From: Paraeggerthella hongkongensis
Lineage (GTDB): Bacteria > Actinomycetota > Coriobacteriia > Coriobacteriales > Eggerthellaceae
Direction: 5' to 3'
NCBI RefSeq assembly: GCF_003726035.1
Contig: NZ_QICD01000026.1
Span: forward strand, 1 to 35,904
Length of the DNA stretch: 35,904 nucleotides
Positions 8,222 through 16,152 of this stretch are shown piece by piece (the first letter of the stretch is position 1; every line of letters begins with the position of its first letter). Below the pieces are notes generated by a model, which was not told the DNA's origin, searched no databases, and saw nothing but the letters and a program-made list of their open reading frames with translations. The position numbers were made by a program, and so were the translations under genes.

Positions 8222-8388
8222 GGTTCCGGCGGTCTGCCGACCTCCGGAACCGCCCGACGCTGCGGGCGCTTCCGGCACCCGATCTTGGCGCTCCAGGCTC
8301 TCGTCGCGTGCAAAAGCACGCTTCCTCGAGCCTTCGCGCCAATCTCGAGCACCGCAAGCCCCCTCGCTGACTTACTACGCCAACCAGC
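8222..8388. repeat. Structured repeat unit, copy B, between phnK and phnM
   Basis: Same architecture as the unit at the end of phnJ. The first hairpin is GGTTCCGG-c-GGTC with loop TGCC and the matching arm GACC-t-CCGGAACC (8222-8251), so loop and shape agree with copy A while the stem sequence is entirely different. The shared spacer CGCCCGACGCTGCGG follows. The second palindrome is exactly symmetric from 8269 to 8358 with GCGTGC-AAAA-GCACGC centred at 8306-8321. In this copy the arm block is TTGGCG/CGCCAA where copy A has TTGCGG/CCGCAA, so two base pairs changed on both sides. The 256-bp phnK-phnM gap holds this unit and little else. Confidence 0.8.
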
Positions 8389-8468
8389 ACGCCCCACATG
8401 CCGCCTGGCGGCGGCATGGGCAGGTCGCTTCGCTCCTGCCCGACCAACTCCCGAAAGGATTCCTCCCC

Positions 8469-9824
8469 ATGGACAACAGCTCTTGCATCATCCGCGGCGG
8501 CACGGTGGTGTGCGCCGATCGCGTGCTGCCCGATCACGACGTTGTCGTGATCGATGGGCGCATCGCCTCCATCGAGCCTTCGAGCGTGTCGGATTTCGAC
8601 GCACAGCCCGATTCCGTCGTCGGGGTGCTTCCCGTGGTCGATGCACGCGGCGCGTACGTGGCCCCCGGACTCATCGACATCCATTCGGACTACGTGGAAA
8701 ACGTGGCCTCGCCGCGCCCCAGCGTGGTCATGGATTTGAGCACGTCGTTGTACAAGGCCGACCGCGAGCTGGTGTCGCACGGCGTGACCACCATCTTCCA
8801 TTCGCTTTCGGTGTACGGGGCGCACATCTTCGACCATAAGCCCATTCGCGATTTCGGAAACGTGAGCGCGCTCATCGACCGCGTGGCGGCCCTGCGCGCC
8901 GGCGAGGAGCGCGACCACCTCATTCGCCACCGCCTGCACATGCGCGTGGAGCTGGACTCGGTGGATCTGTACGACGACATCGAGGAGTTCCTGCGTTCGG
9001 GCAAGGTTGATCTGGTGTCGTTCATGGACCATACCCCCGGCCAAGGCCAGTACCGCGATCTGCTGGTGTTCGGCGATACGCTCAAGGGATACCGCGACGT
9101 TTCCGACGAAGAGGTGCGCGACATCGTCCGCCAGCAGCAGGAAAGCCAGAAAATGACGTACGCCCAGATCACCGCCTTGGCGTCCATCGCGCGCGAGCGC
9201 GGCGTGTCCATTGCCTCGCACGATGACGACAGCGCGGAGAAGCTCGCCTTCATGGACGGTTTGGAGGCCACCATCTCCGAGTTCCCCATTTCGCTCGACG
9301 TCGCGCGCGAGGCGCGGGCGCGCGGCATGCACACGATCGCCGGGGCGCCCAACGTCATGCTGGGCCACAGCCATTCGGGCAATCTGAGCGCGCGCGAGGC
9401 CGTGCAGGCCGGCGCGATCGACGTGCTGTGCAGCGACTACTATCCGGCGGCGCTGCTCGATGCCGTGTTCACGCTGCGCGATTGCTGCGGGCTGGATATC
9501 GCGCGGGCGTTTTCGCTGGTCAGCATCAACCCCGCAAAGGCTGCGGGCATCGCGGACGAGGTGGGCTCCCTTGCCGTGGGCAAGCGCGCGGACATCTTGC
9601 TGGTGCGCGAGATCTCCTGCGGAGAGCCCGCCGTCCGCTCTTCGGGAGCGCCGGCGCAAGGCGCGAGCAGGCGCACCATGCCGGTGGTCACGCGCGCGTT
9701 CGTGGGCGGCCATTCCGTGTTCCGCTCGCATTATCCCGACCAGCCGTGTGGGTACGGACGGGACCTTGCCGTGTGCGACAAGGCCGTTCGCGCGCCCCGC
9801 GCCGCGTGCGTCGAGGTGATGTAG
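8469..9824 (+). CDS. phnM: Alpha-D-ribose 1-methylphosphonate 5-triphosphate diphosphatase PhnM
   Basis: Amidohydrolase-family enzyme of 451 aa that removes pyrophosphate from ribose 1-phosphonate triphosphate to give the PhnJ substrate. Signatures seen are PGLIDIHSDYVEN (metal ligand His), LVSFMDHTPGQGQY, SIASHDDDS, GAPNVMLGHSHSGN and IDVLCSDYYPAALLDA, followed by INPAKAAGI and GSLAVGKRADI. ATG 8469 is preceded by AAAGGA at 8454-8459; the frame is open upstream to 8175 through the repeat but has no start signal there. It is about 70 residues longer than E. coli PhnM (378 aa); the extra length includes a Ser/Ala/Gly-rich insert near residues 390-400 and a basic, Cys-containing C-terminus. One base separates it from phnL. 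Confidence 0.92.
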   Translation: MDNSSCIIRGGTVVCADRVLPDHDVVVIDGRIASIEPSSVSDFDAQPDSVVGVLPVVDARGAYVAPGLIDIHSDYVENVASPRPSVVMDLSTSLYKADRELVSHGVTTIFHSLSVYGAHIFDHKPIRDFGNVSALIDRVAALRAGEERDHLIRHRLHMRVELDSVDLYDDIEEFLRSGKVDLVSFMDHTPGQGQYRDLLVFGDTLKGYRDVSDEEVRDIVRQQQESQKMTYAQITALASIARERGVSIASHDDDSAEKLAFMDGLEATISEFPISLDVAREARARGMHTIAGAPNVMLGHSHSGNLSAREAVQAGAIDVLCSDYYPAALLDAVFTLRDCCGLDIARAFSLVSINPAKAAGIADEVGSLAVGKRADILLVREISCGEPAVRSSGAPAQGASRRTMPVVTRAFVGGHSVFRSHYPDQPCGYGRDLAVCDKAVRAPRAACVEVM

Positions 9825-9825
9825 C

Positions 9826-10584
9826 ATGGTCGCCGAGCGTTCCGACGGCCAGCAGCGTTGCGCGGCCGCCCAGGGGGTTCTTGCAGCCCCCTTGCTCCAG
9901 ATCGAGGGCTTGTCGAAGTCGTTTCTGCTTCATCGGGTGGATCGGCGGATCCAAGGGTGCCAGGACGTCACGTTCTCCATCGCCCCCGGCCAGTTCGTGG
10001 GCATCACCGGCCGCAGCGGCAGCGGGAAGTCCACCATCTTGCGCTGCATCTGGCGCACGAACCTCCCCGAGCGGGGGCGCATCCTGTACGACTCCGCGCG
10101 CTTCGGCCTGGTGGACATCGCCCAGGCCACGCAGCGCCAGATGCTGTACCTGCGTTCCTTTGAGTTGGGCTACGTGTCCCAATTCCTGAACGCCCTGCCG
10201 CGCCAAACCGCGCGCGACATCGTGCTGAGAAGCGCGCTGGAGGCCTATGGCGCCGCCGAGCGCGAGCGGGCGGAGTCGGAAACCGAACGGATGCTTCGCC
10301 ACTTCGACCTGGACGAAGAGCTGTGGGAACTGTATCCGCGCACGTTCTCGGGAGGCGAGAAGCTGCGGCTCAACATTGCAGCTGCCATGATCAAGCGTCC
10401 CCGGCTGCTGTTGCTCGACGAGCCCACGGCGTCGCTCGACAACGCATCGAAGCTGAAGGTGCGCGATCTTATCCAGCAGCTCAAGGCCGAGGGAACCACC
10501 ATGCTCGGCATTTTCCACGACCTCGAATTCATGGAAGGGTTGTGCGATCATGAGTTCAACATGCAGGAAGGGATGATGGCGTGA
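9826..10584 (+). CDS. phnL: C-P lyase complex ATP-binding protein PhnL
   Basis: ABC-family ATPase of 252 aa. Walker A GRSGSGKST is at about 62-70, the signature FSGGEKLRLNIA at 174-185 and Walker B LLLLDEPTASLD at 195-205. The Q-loop region LGYVSQFLNALPRQTARDIV is typical of PhnL and separates it from PhnC and PhnK. In E. coli PhnL binds the PhnGHI core and is needed for phosphonate activation. About 20 residues precede the ABC fold. Its ATG follows the phnM stop by one base, with GAGGTG upstream as ribosome binding site. The gene order phnM-phnL is the reverse of the E. coli order. The stop overlaps the next gene in GTGA. Confidence 0.9.
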   Translation: MVAERSDGQQRCAAAQGVLAAPLLQIEGLSKSFLLHRVDRRIQGCQDVTFSIAPGQFVGITGRSGSGKSTILRCIWRTNLPERGRILYDSARFGLVDIAQATQRQMLYLRSFELGYVSQFLNALPRQTARDIVLRSALEAYGAAERERAESETERMLRHFDLDEELWELYPRTFSGGEKLRLNIAAAMIKRPRLLLLDEPTASLDNASKLKVRDLIQQLKAEGTTMLGIFHDLEFMEGLCDHEFNMQEGMMA

Positions 10585-11372
10585 TCGAAGATCTCCATGT
10601 GCATACCACCGTCTCGGACGGCTCGGACACGTTCGAGGAAGTCCTCGAACAGGCGCGCCAGCGCGGCATCGGGCGCGTGGCGTTCACGAACCACGACACC
10701 ACGCGAGGGCTCGACCAGGCTTTTTCGCTGGGCGATCGCCTGGACGTGCGCGTGGTGGGCGGCGTGGAGGTAAGCGCGTACGATTTCGAGCGCATGCGCA
10801 AGGTGCATGTGCTGGGCTTGGGTCTGCGCGAAGGGGCGCCTGCGGTGGAGGCTCTGTGCGCGCCCACGCTCGAGCGCCGCAACGCGAATTCGCTCTGGCA
10901 GCTGGATCGGTTGGTGTCGGCCGGCTATCGCGTTGACGTGGCGGCGGCGCTTGCGCTGGGATGCGCTTCCACGGCGCTGTACAAGCAGCACATCATGGCG
11001 GCGCTCACCGACGAGCCCTACGTGTCCGCCGCCTATCGCGCTCTGTATCGAAGCCTGTTCAAGAACGGCGGCATCTGCGATCGCGACATCGCGTACGTGG
11101 ATGCGCGCGACGCCGTGACGGCCATCGTGGAGGACGGAGGGCTGGCCGTTTTGGCGCATCCCGGTCAGCTGGGCAGCTACGATATGGTCCCGGCGCTCGT
11201 GGAATGCGGCCTGGGAGGCATCGAGCGGTTTCATCCCGACCATACCCCCATCGATCATGCGCGCTGTGCGCACGTGGCCGAACGCTACGGATTGGCATGC
11301 ACGGGCGGGTCGGATTACCATGGCCGGTTCGGCGGGATCCCGTACGTGGGCTTTCGCATCCCTGCCGCCTAG
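10581..11372 (+). CDS. phnPP: PHP-family cyclic phosphate dihydrolase PhnPP
   Basis: PHP-superfamily metallo-phosphoesterase of 263 aa. Metal-site motifs are DLHVHTTVSDG (His6, His8), FTNHDTTRG (His38, Asp39), GGVEVSAYD, LAHPGQLGSY, FHPDHTP and GSDYHGRFGG. A PHP enzyme from E. lenta was shown to hydrolyse the PhnJ product, 5-phosphoribose 1,2-cyclic phosphate, to ribose 5-phosphate and phosphate, and was named PhnPP; it replaces PhnP and PhnN. The position here, fused by a GTGA overlap to a full C-P lyase operon that contains no phnP or phnN, fits that role. The start is GTG 10581. The identity as PhnPP rather than another PHP phosphatase is inferred from context and motif resemblance. Confidence 0.88.
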   Translation: MIEDLHVHTTVSDGSDTFEEVLEQARQRGIGRVAFTNHDTTRGLDQAFSLGDRLDVRVVGGVEVSAYDFERMRKVHVLGLGLREGAPAVEALCAPTLERRNANSLWQLDRLVSAGYRVDVAAALALGCASTALYKQHIMAALTDEPYVSAAYRALYRSLFKNGGICDRDIAYVDARDAVTAIVEDGGLAVLAHPGQLGSYDMVPALVECGLGGIERFHPDHTPIDHARCAHVAERYGLACTGGSDYHGRFGGIPYVGFRIPAA

Positions 11373-11610
11373 CCGCCGCGCCCGCCGCTTGTGGCCCAGG
11401 GGCGTCCCCGCCGTTTCCCAAGCGCTCCATCGCTTTAGTGCGCTAAACCGAAAAACCTCCCGATTCGACCGCTCGGGGGCCATCATGTCCTGCCCGTCCA
11501 CCTTCGGACGCATAGTTCTTTGATAAAAAGCGCTCGGAGCCGTATAGTGGTGCAACTGCATCTATATGCGCATGTTCGGAAAGAGCGAACATTGTGGAAA
11601 GGGGAGAAAC
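11373..11610. other. Intergenic region between phn operon and amino acid transporter
   Basis: No gene seen. Near 11457-11479 a CTCCCGA...TCGGGGG hairpin (one wobble pair) is preceded by A5 on this strand, so it is shaped as a terminator for the opposite strand, although no - strand gene lies to its right; it may end phn transcription only weakly. A shorter TTTAG-tgcg-CTAAA hairpin lies near 11434-11447. The right part holds the promoter and leader of the following operon. Confidence 0.5.
11520..11548 (+). promoter_or_regulatory. Sigma-70-type promoter of the amino acid ABC transporter
   Basis: TTGATA (11520-11525) and TATAGT (11543-11548) are separated by exactly 17 bp. The predicted transcription start near 11555 leaves a leader of about 55 nt ending in GGAAAGGGGAG before the ATG at 11611. 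This is the clearest promoter in the window. Confidence 0.7.
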
Positions 11611-12411
11611 ATGAATATCAAGAAATGGAGTCTCGTCGCGATCGCCGGCATGCTGGCGGCAACGATGGCGCTGTTCGGTTGCTCGTCGGGCGACCAGGGC
11701 GGCGCTTCGAACGCGGCCGGTTCGGATGGCGGCGTCAAGCTGGTCAACGATGGCAAGCTCACCGTTGCCGCCTCGCTCGACTTCCCTCCGTTCGAGAACC
11801 TGAACGGCGACAAGCCCGAGGGCTTCGCGGTGGAGCTCATGAACGCGCTTGCCCAGGAGATGGGTCTTGAGTGCGAGTATCTGCCTTCCACCAAGTTCGA
11901 CACCATCGTCCCGCTCATCCAAGCTGGCGGCAAGGCCGATGTGGGCGTTTCTTCGTTCACCATCACCGACAAGCGCCTGCAGCAGGTCGATTTCACCGAT
12001 TCGTACTGCGACGTGAACCAGAGCCTCACGGTGCGCAAGGATTCGGGCATCACCGAGGTGTCCCAGCTTGAGGGCAAGAAGATCGGCGCTCAGTCCGGCA
12101 CGACCGGCTACGAATGGGCCGCCGAGAACATCAAGGGCGCCGAAGTGACCGCGTATGACGAGATGACGGCCGTGTTCGCCGCTCTTGACTCCGGTCAGAT
12201 CGATGCTATCTCCGTTGACCTGCCCGTTGCCAACTACTACGTCAAGGCGTACTCCGACTGCCAGGTCATCAAGGAGATTCCCACGGGCGAGCAGTACGCT
12301 ATCGCGGTGAGCAAGGAGAATCCCCAGCTGACGAAGGATCTCAACGAAGCACTCAAGGCCGTGCGGGACAACGGCACGTATGACGAGCTTGTTGCCAAGT
12401 GGCTCAAGTAG
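11611..12411 (+). CDS. Amino acid ABC transporter substrate-binding lipoprotein
   Basis: Family 3 extracellular solute-binding protein of 266 aa for a polar amino acid. Start ATG 11611 follows GGAAAGGGGAG. The signal peptide has a lipobox ALFGC (Cys24 region) and a Ser/Gly/Ala linker, so it should be a lipid-anchored binding protein. The domain opens KLTVAASLDFPPFENLNGDKPEGFAVELMNALA in parts typical for this family, then FDTIVPLIQAGGKADVGVSSFTITDKR and IGAQSGTTGYEWAAEN. A substrate cannot be fixed; glutamine, cystine or arginine type proteins share these features. It is the first gene of a three-gene transporter operon with the permease 17 bp downstream. Confidence 0.9.
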   Translation: MNIKKWSLVAIAGMLAATMALFGCSSGDQGGASNAAGSDGGVKLVNDGKLTVAASLDFPPFENLNGDKPEGFAVELMNALAQEMGLECEYLPSTKFDTIVPLIQAGGKADVGVSSFTITDKRLQQVDFTDSYCDVNQSLTVRKDSGITEVSQLEGKKIGAQSGTTGYEWAAENIKGAEVTAYDEMTAVFAALDSGQIDAISVDLPVANYYVKAYSDCQVIKEIPTGEQYAIAVSKENPQLTKDLNEALKAVRDNGTYDELVAKWLK

Positions 12412-12428
12412 TCTGATCTGCTCGCATT

Positions 12429-13844
12429 ATGAACATCATCAACGGTGCAAAAATGCACATTGCTCGTGTCGCAGTGGTGTTGGCCGCTGCGGCACTTGCC
12501 GTTTCGTTGGCCCAGCCCCTGTGCGCGCAGGCGTTAGAGACACAGCGTTGGAGCGCCCAGCCCAACGACGCTGACGGCTCGCAGGTGCTCGGTGCCACGC
12601 CCACGCGCGTAACCTGGCAGGGTCAGACCGCCGAAGGCGAATCTTTGTCCCAGGTGGTCATCGACCTGCCGGCAGGCTCCACGGTCGAGGCCGACAACGT
12701 GAAGGTCACGGTCATGAACGGGCTCGATCGTCTGGATGTGGCGGCTCAGGCTGCGGTGAACGGCACGCAGGTGACCGTCGCGTTCCCCGATCCCACCCCC
12801 GCCGGCTCGCTTGTCATGGTGGAGTGCAACCGCACCTTGCTGCCGGGCGAGGGCGGTACGTTCGGGTTGGCCGGCAGTTACAACACGGCCGATGGGCAGC
12901 AGCACGATATGCCTGCAACCGATAAGACCTTCGACGTGGTCAGCACGTCCCCGGCCGATCAGCTGTCCAGCTGGCTCGGCCAGCAGGAATGGGTGAAGGC
13001 GTGGAACTCCAACAAGTTCCTGCACCTGTTCTTCGACCCCACCATCGTGGTGACGTCGATCCCCACCGTGTTCTCCGGATGGCTCGTGGCGCTTGCCTTG
13101 GTGGTGGTCAGCTTCCCGCTGTCCATTCCCTTCGGTCTGATGTGGTCGTTCCTCCGCATGGCCAAAAGCCGTATTCCGCGCGCCATCGGCGCAACGTACA
13201 TCAACGTCGTGCGCGGCACCCCGCTGTTCCTGCAGATCTACATCGCGTTCTTCGGCTTGCCGCTGCTCGGCATCAAGATGGACCTGTTCGTGCTGGGAGC
13301 CATCGTGCTGGTGCTGAACTCGAGCGCCTATTTGGCCGAGATATTCCGCGCGGGCATACAATCCATCAACACCGGCCAGTTCGAAGCGGCGCGCTCGTTG
13401 GGCATGAACGGCGCGCAGACCATGTTCTACGTGATCATCCCGCAGACCATCCGTCGCGTTATTCCCACCATGACCAGCGAGTTCATTCTCATGTACAAAG
13501 ATACCTCGCTCTTGGCTGCGGTGGGCGTCATGGAGATCATGATGTACTCGAAGACCATCACGGCCGCCACGGGCAACGTAACGCCCTACATCGTGGCCGC
13601 AGGCTTCTACCTGATCGTGACCATTCCCATGACGAAGTTCATCAACTCGATGGAGCAGCGCATGGCGGGCGGCCGCAAAAAGCGCAAGAAGGACTCGCAT
13701 GCGGGGTTGGGCAGCAATCCGACCGATTCCATCCTGCCCGATTCCGATGCTGCCGTGGCGCGCAGCATCCGCATGTCCGAAACGTTCGCCGGGCCGGGCG
13801 CGTTGGGGGACGACCCCTCGCCGAGCGGTCGACTGGGCCATTAA
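12429..13844 (+). CDS. Amino acid ABC transporter permease with exported N-terminal domain
   Basis: Inner-membrane permease of 471 aa, about twice the size of ordinary HisM/GlnP permeases. Residues 1-36 form a signal peptide (AVVLAAAALAVSLAQPLCAQA). Residues about 37-185 are a hydrophilic, beta-rich domain (repeated short strands, VIDLPAGSTVEADNVKVTV, GSLVMVECNRTLLPGEGG) that should lie outside. From about residue 195 the HisM-type core begins; it contains VVRGTPLFLQIYIAFFGLP and the EAA loop AARSLGMNGAQTMFYVIIPQ. A basic KKRKKD stretch and a Ser/Pro-rich tail follow. The start could also be ATG 12453; neither has a strong ribosome binding site. The frame is continuous with no sign of an assembly error. 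Confidence 0.85.
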   Translation: MNIINGAKMHIARVAVVLAAAALAVSLAQPLCAQALETQRWSAQPNDADGSQVLGATPTRVTWQGQTAEGESLSQVVIDLPAGSTVEADNVKVTVMNGLDRLDVAAQAAVNGTQVTVAFPDPTPAGSLVMVECNRTLLPGEGGTFGLAGSYNTADGQQHDMPATDKTFDVVSTSPADQLSSWLGQQEWVKAWNSNKFLHLFFDPTIVVTSIPTVFSGWLVALALVVVSFPLSIPFGLMWSFLRMAKSRIPRAIGATYINVVRGTPLFLQIYIAFFGLPLLGIKMDLFVLGAIVLVLNSSAYLAEIFRAGIQSINTGQFEAARSLGMNGAQTMFYVIIPQTIRRVIPTMTSEFILMYKDTSLLAAVGVMEIMMYSKTITAATGNVTPYIVAAGFYLIVTIPMTKFINSMEQRMAGGRKKRKKDSHAGLGSNPTDSILPDSDAAVARSIRMSETFAGPGALGDDPSPSGRLGH

Positions 13845-13856
13845 GGAGGTGCTTGC

Positions 13857-14612
<756 letters not shown>

Positions 14613-14636
14613 CCTGTCCGAATACCGCGTAGGGAA

Positions 14637-14673
14637 ACGAGGGCCGAACTCTTGGAGTTGCGGCCCTCGTTTT
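14637..14673 (+). terminator. Rho-independent terminator after the amino acid transporter operon
   Basis: A 10-bp outer stem ACGAGGGCCG / CGGCCCTCGT with an inner AACTC/GAGTT stem, ending in TTTT (14670-14673). Confidence 0.85.
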
Positions 14674-14713
14674 GCGTGCGGCGCCGGCGGCCGTTCGCTC
14701 GAAAGCGGCTGGG

Positions 14714-15610
14714 TTAGAGAAACAGCGCCATGTACAGCGGCAGGTGAACGATGCCGTCTTTTTCCATAATATCCTTGGTGTACAGGATGTAGCTCTCTCC
14801 CAGACGTCTGCCGAACCGATTTCGGAACTTATCGAGCGAGACGTGCTTTTGGTAGCGACCGGATTTCACTTCGACAGGCGAGATTTTCTTGCCGCCGGAA
14901 ATAAGGAAGTCGATTTCCATGGTGTTCGCGCGGTTGTCCGAATCTGCTCTTGAGTAGAAGAACAGCCGGTGCCCGTTCGCGCGCAGCATCTGCGCCACCG
15001 CGTTTTCCGCGAGCATCCCTTCATTCACGCTCAACTTGTCAAGGAGGATGGCCCGATATAGGTCGTTGTCCTGGTACTTCTTATCCCAGAATGCAAGGCT
15101 GACCAGGAGGCCCGTATCTCCCAGGTAGTATTTGAAGGTCGAGTGCTCCGCGCTCATTTCCAGCGAACCGCTTGGTTCCTCTGCATTGAAGCATGGATTG
15201 ACAACCATTGCCGCGTCAAGCCAGATGAAGGCATCTTCGTACGTCCGGGTGCGTGCGTTCTTTCCTAAAGAGGACAGTTTGAATTTCTTCTCTTTCCTCA
15301 TCAGTTGCGAAGGTATGCGGTCGAATACTGCAAATACGCGGGCTTCGTATCCTTTCGCAAACTTGACGACGTCTTCCTGATAAAGCGTGAGGATGCGTCT
15401 TTTGATGCGATCGACCTGTTCAAGATCGCCGGACTCGATGAACTCGCTGACGGCTTGGGGCATTCCTCCAACAAGCATGTATTTCCTGAAGTCGTTCATC
15501 ACTCGGTGGTGCAGCGCTTGGCCTAGGGGTGCGCGTTTCTCGAAGAAGGAGCGCAAAGCGGGAACGGTCGTTTCGTCGCCCATGGCCCACAAGAACTCTT
15601 CGAAGTCCAA
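14714..15610 (-). pseudogene. 5'-truncated AAA/DUF4143 ATPase remnant
   Basis: The - strand frame of about 298 aa matches the C-terminal part of the AAA_14 plus DUF4143 family (usually 400-450 aa). It opens PLDFEEFLWAMGDE, a segment that in complete proteins follows the ATPase domain, then shows YMLVGGMPQAVSEFIES, DVVKFAKG, the DUF4143 core with KYYLGDTGLLVSL, and the C-terminal nuclease-like NTMEIDFLISGGKKISPVEVKSG split by a loop. The Walker A and B domain is missing. The apparent start is a TTG inside the conserved segment, and the frame upstream runs into an inverted-repeat element. I read this as a decayed gene whose 5' half was lost. These proteins are common in gut bacteria, with no settled function. 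Confidence 0.8.
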
Positions 15611-15683
15611 CGGGGTTGCAGGGATCGCATTGCGCGGTGGACTGGTTTTGGAACCCCATCGCCCGCTACCTCTTTGCTTCGGG

Positions 15684-15864
15684 CGGGTGAAAAAATTGGG
15701 CGCGAATGGGGACCTGTGACAAAATGCGAGCGTTGAAACCGCGCTTTTCCGAGCGGCCTGTCAGCAAAATGCCTGGTCGCGTTTTGCGGCGAAAGCCGAA
15801 AGCGCCTTGAGCCGCAGCTGAAAATGTCACAGGTCCCCATTCGCGCCCAATTTTTTCACCCGCG
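15684..15864. mobile_element. MITE-like inverted-repeat element, copy 1
   Basis: Perfect 38-bp terminal inverted repeats at 15684-15721 and 15827-15864, reading GCGGGTGAAAAAATTGGGCG inward and continuing with CGAATGGGGACCTGTGAC. The 105-bp core has no open frame of note. Core and repeat ends resemble the elements at 21109 and 34003. I could not identify a target-site duplication; flanks are G+C-rich and ambiguous. No transposase is in the window. It abuts the truncated DUF4143 gene. Confidence 0.75.
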
Positions 15865-16152
15865 CCCGCGCTCGCAGGGGCGTCTCGTTCCCGCCGCATC
15901 GCGCCACGTTCCATCCCGTCTTCCAAGTTCTACGCTTCCCTTACGAAGCCCCCAAGCTCGGCTTCGAAGGGAGTATAGTGGGGGGTGCAGCCATGCTGCG
16001 TGAAACGGTGCCTGCGATCAGTGGTTTTCCTTCGCAAACATACTGGTATTCCTCCATAAATGATGTTAATATTGTAACAATTAAGGTGTCGAATAGGTTT
16101 CCAGAGGGAATTCGGCACGAGGGTGCAAGACGAGACAGTAAGGGGGTGTGCG
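15865..16152. other. Leader and probable control region of cydAB
   Basis: No gene seen. 15935-15973 holds a hairpin with CGAAGCC/GGCTTCG and an outer CCCTT/AAGGG part. 16030-16090 is sharply A+T-rich compared with its surroundings and should contain the cyd promoter. It includes TTAAT-N9-ATTAA (16066-16084), an inverted repeat of the size bound by redox regulators; no clean -35/-10 pair is evident. 16108-16122 reads GAATTCGGCACGAGG. Confidence 0.5.

Noticed and set aside
7167-8388. The duplicated units as a CRISPR array
   Set aside because: Only two units, about 1 kb apart, with phnK between them and no regular spacers or cas genes.
8130-9827. A 565-codon open frame antisense to phnM
   Set aside because: Same shadow effect; His/Arg/Val-rich, no motif, no ribosome binding site.
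15666-15926. 86-codon - strand frame across the first inverted-repeat element
   Set aside because: It is made of the inverted repeats themselves and has no independent support.
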